7,198 nt of DNA, taken from contig CADBNG010000481.1 of assembly GCA_902795985.1 (NCBI GenBank), positions 1-7,198 on the forward strand, read 5' to 3'. The position numbers and the translations under genes were made by a program. Shown here piece by piece: positions 5,697 to 7,198 of the stretch; within the stretch, counting starts at the first letter, position 1; each line of letters starts with the position of its first letter. The notes below the pieces were generated by a model. It was not told the origin of the DNA. It worked only from the letters and a program-made list of their open reading frames with translations, and did not search any database. Source of the DNA: an uncultured Lachnospiraceae bacterium. GTDB lineage: Bacteria > Bacillota_A > Clostridia > Lachnospirales > Lachnospiraceae.

Positions 5697-6500
5697 TTAC
5701 TGATGGACTTCAACATTCAGCATGACGAGTTCCCGCGGATTATTGATCCGGAACGGCAGGGTATGCTCCCCCAGCCCGGCGCCCGTGATGACGCTCTGGT
5801 GTGCCCGGTCGATCCGGCCGCAGGCATATTTCGGGAACGGCATCAGCCCGGGACTGATCATCCCGCCGTTTTTGCCGATCCGGCCGATTCCGCCGTGGTA
5901 ATGTCCGCAAAGGGTAAGGTCGGCTCCCCATCTCAGATAATCCCGGTAGTATTTCGGATTATGCGCCAGAAGGATCGATACGGATTCTTTCCTGCAGGGA
6001 CCCAGCAGTTCTTTTACCTTTCCGGAAGAAAGGGGAACATTTCGGAAACGGCGGTAATTCTCTCTCGGAATCTCCAGACCGTAAATCCGGACGGACACCC
6101 CGTTAACCTGTACTTCTGCCGACGCGTTTTCCAGAATCGTCATGCCTTCTTTGCGGAGCGGCCCGATAAAATCCTCATACATCGTACCATAAGTCTCCGG
6201 ATAAATTCTACTCCGGTATTCATGATTTCCGGGAGCAAAATAAACCGGCGCAATACGGAGCATCCGCTTCATGAACATACGGGCATAACAGGTCTTTTCC
6301 TCCGGATGGGCAATAATCATATCGCCCCCGCAAAGGATCAGATCCGGTTTTTCCGCTTTGATCAGCCGGGGAAGGTATAAGGGATCGTTGTTCCAGACGG
6401 CATTGTGAAGATCCGTCAGAAAAGCGGCGCGAAAACGGCCGTTTCCCGCCTTAGCCCTTGTAATATGGATCTCGTATTCCGTGATGACGGTCTTTTTCAT
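5697..6500 (-). CDS. Calcineurin-like metallophosphoesterase (YkuE/YaeI-like)
   Basis: This 267-residue metal-dependent phosphoesterase has all the family's metal-binding blocks in order: LTDLHN (Asp30, His32), CGGD (Asp60), GNHE (Asn92, His93), LLAHNP (His180) and CGHYHGG (His200, His202). The spacing matches the YkuE/YaeI-type branch. There is no signal peptide or membrane segment, so it is likely cytoplasmic. The substrate cannot be told. Relatives act on nucleotides, phospholipids or sugar-nucleotide lipids. The ATG at 6500 is preferred because the protein begins with a typical MKKTVITEYEI strand. An in-frame TTG at 6521 would place the start inside the hairpin repeat. No clear Shine-Dalgarno site precedes either start, which is unusual here. 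It leads the probable scpA-scpB transcript with a 12-base gap. No confident promoter was found between it and the rpsU terminator. Confidence 0.88.
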   Translation of the reverse strand: MKKTVITEYEIHITRAKAGNGRFRAAFLTDLHNAVWNNDPLYLPRLIKAEKPDLILCGGDMIIAHPEEKTCYARMFMKRMLRIAPVYFAPGNHEYRSRIYPETYGTMYEDFIGPLRKEGMTILENASAEVQVNGVSVRIYGLEIPRENYRRFRNVPLSSGKVKELLGPCRKESVSILLAHNPKYYRDYLRWGADLTLCGHYHGGIGRIGKNGGMISPGLMPFPKYACGRIDRAHQSVITGAGLGEHTLPFRINNPRELVMLNVEVHQ

Positions 6501-6516
6501 TCTTGAAAGGGGATGA

Positions 6517-6540
6517 ATCAAAGGGGACAGACCCCTTGAT
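6517..6540. repeat. Short GGGG-ACAGA-CCCC hairpin, repetitive-extragenic-palindrome-like
   Basis: ATCAAAGGGG, ACAGA, CCCCTTGAT form a near-perfect dyad with one extra A on the left. The AAAGGGGA octamer recurs at 6506-6513 and 6520-6527. The core resembles mobile small palindromes seen between genes of many bacteria. There is only one copy here, so the class is an inference. Confidence 0.5.
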
Positions 6541-6544
6541 CCGC

Positions 6545-6584
6545 TTAAATAAATTTGCAGCTACACAAATTCGTGCAGCTGCAA
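6545..6584 (-). terminator. Rho-independent terminator of rpsU
   Basis: On the minus strand a 12-bp stem, TTGCAGCTGCAC with GTGTAGCTGCAA (one G-U pair, loop GAATTT), lies 12 bases after the rpsU stop. It is followed by ATTTATTTAA, a T-rich though interrupted tract. The first arm spans 6584-6573 and the second 6566-6555. Confidence 0.75.
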
Positions 6585-6596
6585 TAGATGCTTCGA

Positions 6597-6773
6597 TCAG
6601 TTATATTTCCGTTTTCTCGCGGCTTCCGACTTTTTCTTGCGGCGGACCGAAGGCTTCTCGTAATGCTCGCGTTTGCGGATTTCCTGCTGAATGCCTGCCT
6701 TCGCGCAGCTTCTCTTGAATCTGCGAAGAGCGCTGTCCAGAGATTCGTTTTCTTTTACGATGATGCTCGACAC
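6597..6773 (-). CDS. rpsU: 30S ribosomal protein S21
   Basis: S21 is the small basic protein of the 30S subunit near the anti-Shine-Dalgarno end of 16S rRNA, where it supports translation initiation. The 58-residue product reads [20 protein letters not shown] at 2-21 and continues [20 protein letters not shown], with a very basic [15 protein letters not shown] tail. This is the characteristic Firmicutes S21 sequence at full length. The start is GTG at 6773, not the in-frame ATG at 6839, because a GGAGGGGAGGG ribosome site (6783-6793) lies 9 bases upstream and because S21 starts with (M)SSIIVKENE. The ATG at 6839 falls at the predicted transcription start. It has its own promoter and terminator and is probably monocistronic. 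Confidence 0.98.
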   Translation of the reverse strand: MSSIIVKENESLDSALRRFKRSCAKAGIQQEIRKREHYEKPSVRRKKKSEAARKRKYN

Positions 6774-6782
6774 TTGTTTTTT

Positions 6783-6793
6783 CCCTCCCCTCC
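6783..6793 (-). promoter_or_regulatory. Strong ribosome binding site deciding the rpsU GTG start
   Basis: GGAGGGGAGGG on the minus strand contains two overlapping GGAGG/GAGGG matches. The nearer one is 9 bases before GTG at 6773. Confidence 0.85.
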
Positions 6794-6845
6794 AGCTGTA
6801 GATTGTGCCGTAAATACAACTGTTCGGGTATTTTCGCACGAAACT

Positions 6846-6873
6846 ATTATATCAGCATTTCTTTTTTCGTCAA
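6846..6873 (-). promoter_or_regulatory. rpsU promoter (sigma-A type)
   Basis: TTGACG (6873-6868), a 16-base spacer, and TATAAT (6851-6846) preceded by TGA form an extended -10. Transcription should start near 6839, giving an rpsU leader of about 66 bases. The -35 box begins 3 bases after the stop of the upstream gene, with no terminator between them. Confidence 0.85.
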
Positions 6874-6876
6874 TCC

Positions 6877-7198
6877 CTATATTGAAAAATCAAAATCTGC
6901 TTCATTATTCATTAAATGGCCATGCTTGTAATTCATCAGCCAGGACAAAAGATCCTTGCGGTCCGACCGGCTGAAATACTCAATGATTTCGTCCATATTA
7001 TCTGCGGTGAAAAAGCCAATGTCCGCGAGGCAGTCCAGATGGAGCGTTTCCCCCGTATCCGAAAGACATTCGAGGATCTGCTCCTGATAGCGGCGCACAT
7101 GCTCCGTCAGTTTTTCCGCTGTTTCCTTATCGTCCGGCCCGCAGTCCGCGATCCGGGCACAGATCATGCGGATTCGTTCCGGATTGAAATGGTTGTCC
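6877..7198 (-). CDS. Hypothetical protein, C-terminal 106 residues (5' end outside window)
   Basis: The frame is open from the right edge to a TAG at 6877-6879. The in-frame ATG at 7167 is probably internal, since the reading continues upstream as DNHFNPERIR. I do not recognise the protein. The visible part is acidic and mostly helical. It has a stretch DCLADIGFFTADNMDEIIEY, followed by a LLSWLMNYKHGH-like segment and an acidic-aromatic end, EADFDFSI. The pattern of paired short helices ending in a LLxxLMxYK motif is reminiscent of the last helical repeat in ankyrin-like or leucine-rich-repeat proteins of Clostridia. This is only a resemblance. No signal peptide or membrane segment is in the visible part. 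It is followed immediately by the rpsU promoter. Confidence 0.7.
   Translation of the reverse strand, partial: DNHFNPERIRMICARIADCGPDDKETAEKLTEHVRRYQEQILECLSDTGETLHLDCLADIGFFTADNMDEIIEYFSRSDRKDLLSWLMNYKHGHLMNNEADFDFSI

Noticed and set aside
5007..6380. 457-residue plus-strand reading frame
   Set aside because: It is antisense to scpA and the metallophosphoesterase, whose motifs are intact. The codon pattern of those genes leaves the opposite frame open by chance.
6501..6521. Upstream TTG start of the phosphoesterase at 6521
   Set aside because: It lies inside the hairpin repeat, has no ribosome site and adds residues not resembling the family.
6774..6839. 22-residue N-terminal extension of S21 from the ATG at 6839
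   Set aside because: S21 normally starts at SSIIVKENE, the GTG at 6773 has a strong ribosome site, and 6839 is about where transcription should start.

Overview
The window looks like chromosome of an anaerobic Gram-positive bacterium of the class Clostridia, probably close to Lachnospiraceae. The reasons are strong AGGAGG-type ribosome sites, a Firmicutes-type ribosomal protein S21, the SMC partners scpA and scpB, and a membrane-bound biotin-dependent decarboxylase built from separate small subunits. The assignment rests on gene content and protein character only. Every supported gene lies on the minus strand, so transcription runs from high to low coordinates. The long plus-strand reading frames are antisense shadows.

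From right to left: (1) 7198-6877, the C-terminal end of an unrecognised acidic helical protein. (2) 6873-6545, rpsU (S21) with a near-consensus promoter, a strong ribosome site at a GTG start and a stem-loop terminator. (3) 6540-6517, a small GGGG-ACAGA-CCCC hairpin resembling a repetitive extragenic element. (4) 6500-4334, a calcineurin-like phosphoesterase followed 12 bases later by scpA, then scpB after 1 base, probably one transcript. (5) 4333-4092, an AT-rich promoter region and a structured leader of about 160 bases. (6) 4091 to the left edge, a five-gene operon: acyl-CoA-type carboxyltransferase, OadG/MmdD-like small membrane subunit, biotin carrier, OadB sodium-pump subunit, and OadA (5S-type carboxyltransferase, cut by the window edge).

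The five-gene operon is the main interest. It encodes counterparts of all three parts of a transcarboxylase: a 12S-like acyl-CoA carboxyltransferase, a 1.3S-like biotin carrier and a 5S-like oxaloacetate/pyruvate carboxyltransferase. It also encodes the membrane beta and gamma/delta subunits of the Na+-translocating decarboxylases. The biotin carrier could therefore take CO2 from either an acyl-CoA acid or oxaloacetate. It could then pass it to the other side, or to OadB, where decarboxylation is coupled to Na+ export. No biotin carboxylase gene is visible, which fits a decarboxylase/transcarboxylase rather than an ATP-driven carboxylase. The leader has a perfect 9-bp hairpin followed by four T's and an upstream segment able to compete for one arm, and the promoter overlaps two short dyads. 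Both suggest regulated expression but are unproven.

The reading frame of oadA (1-677) was translated by hand from the minus strand. It is open across all 225 codons in the window.
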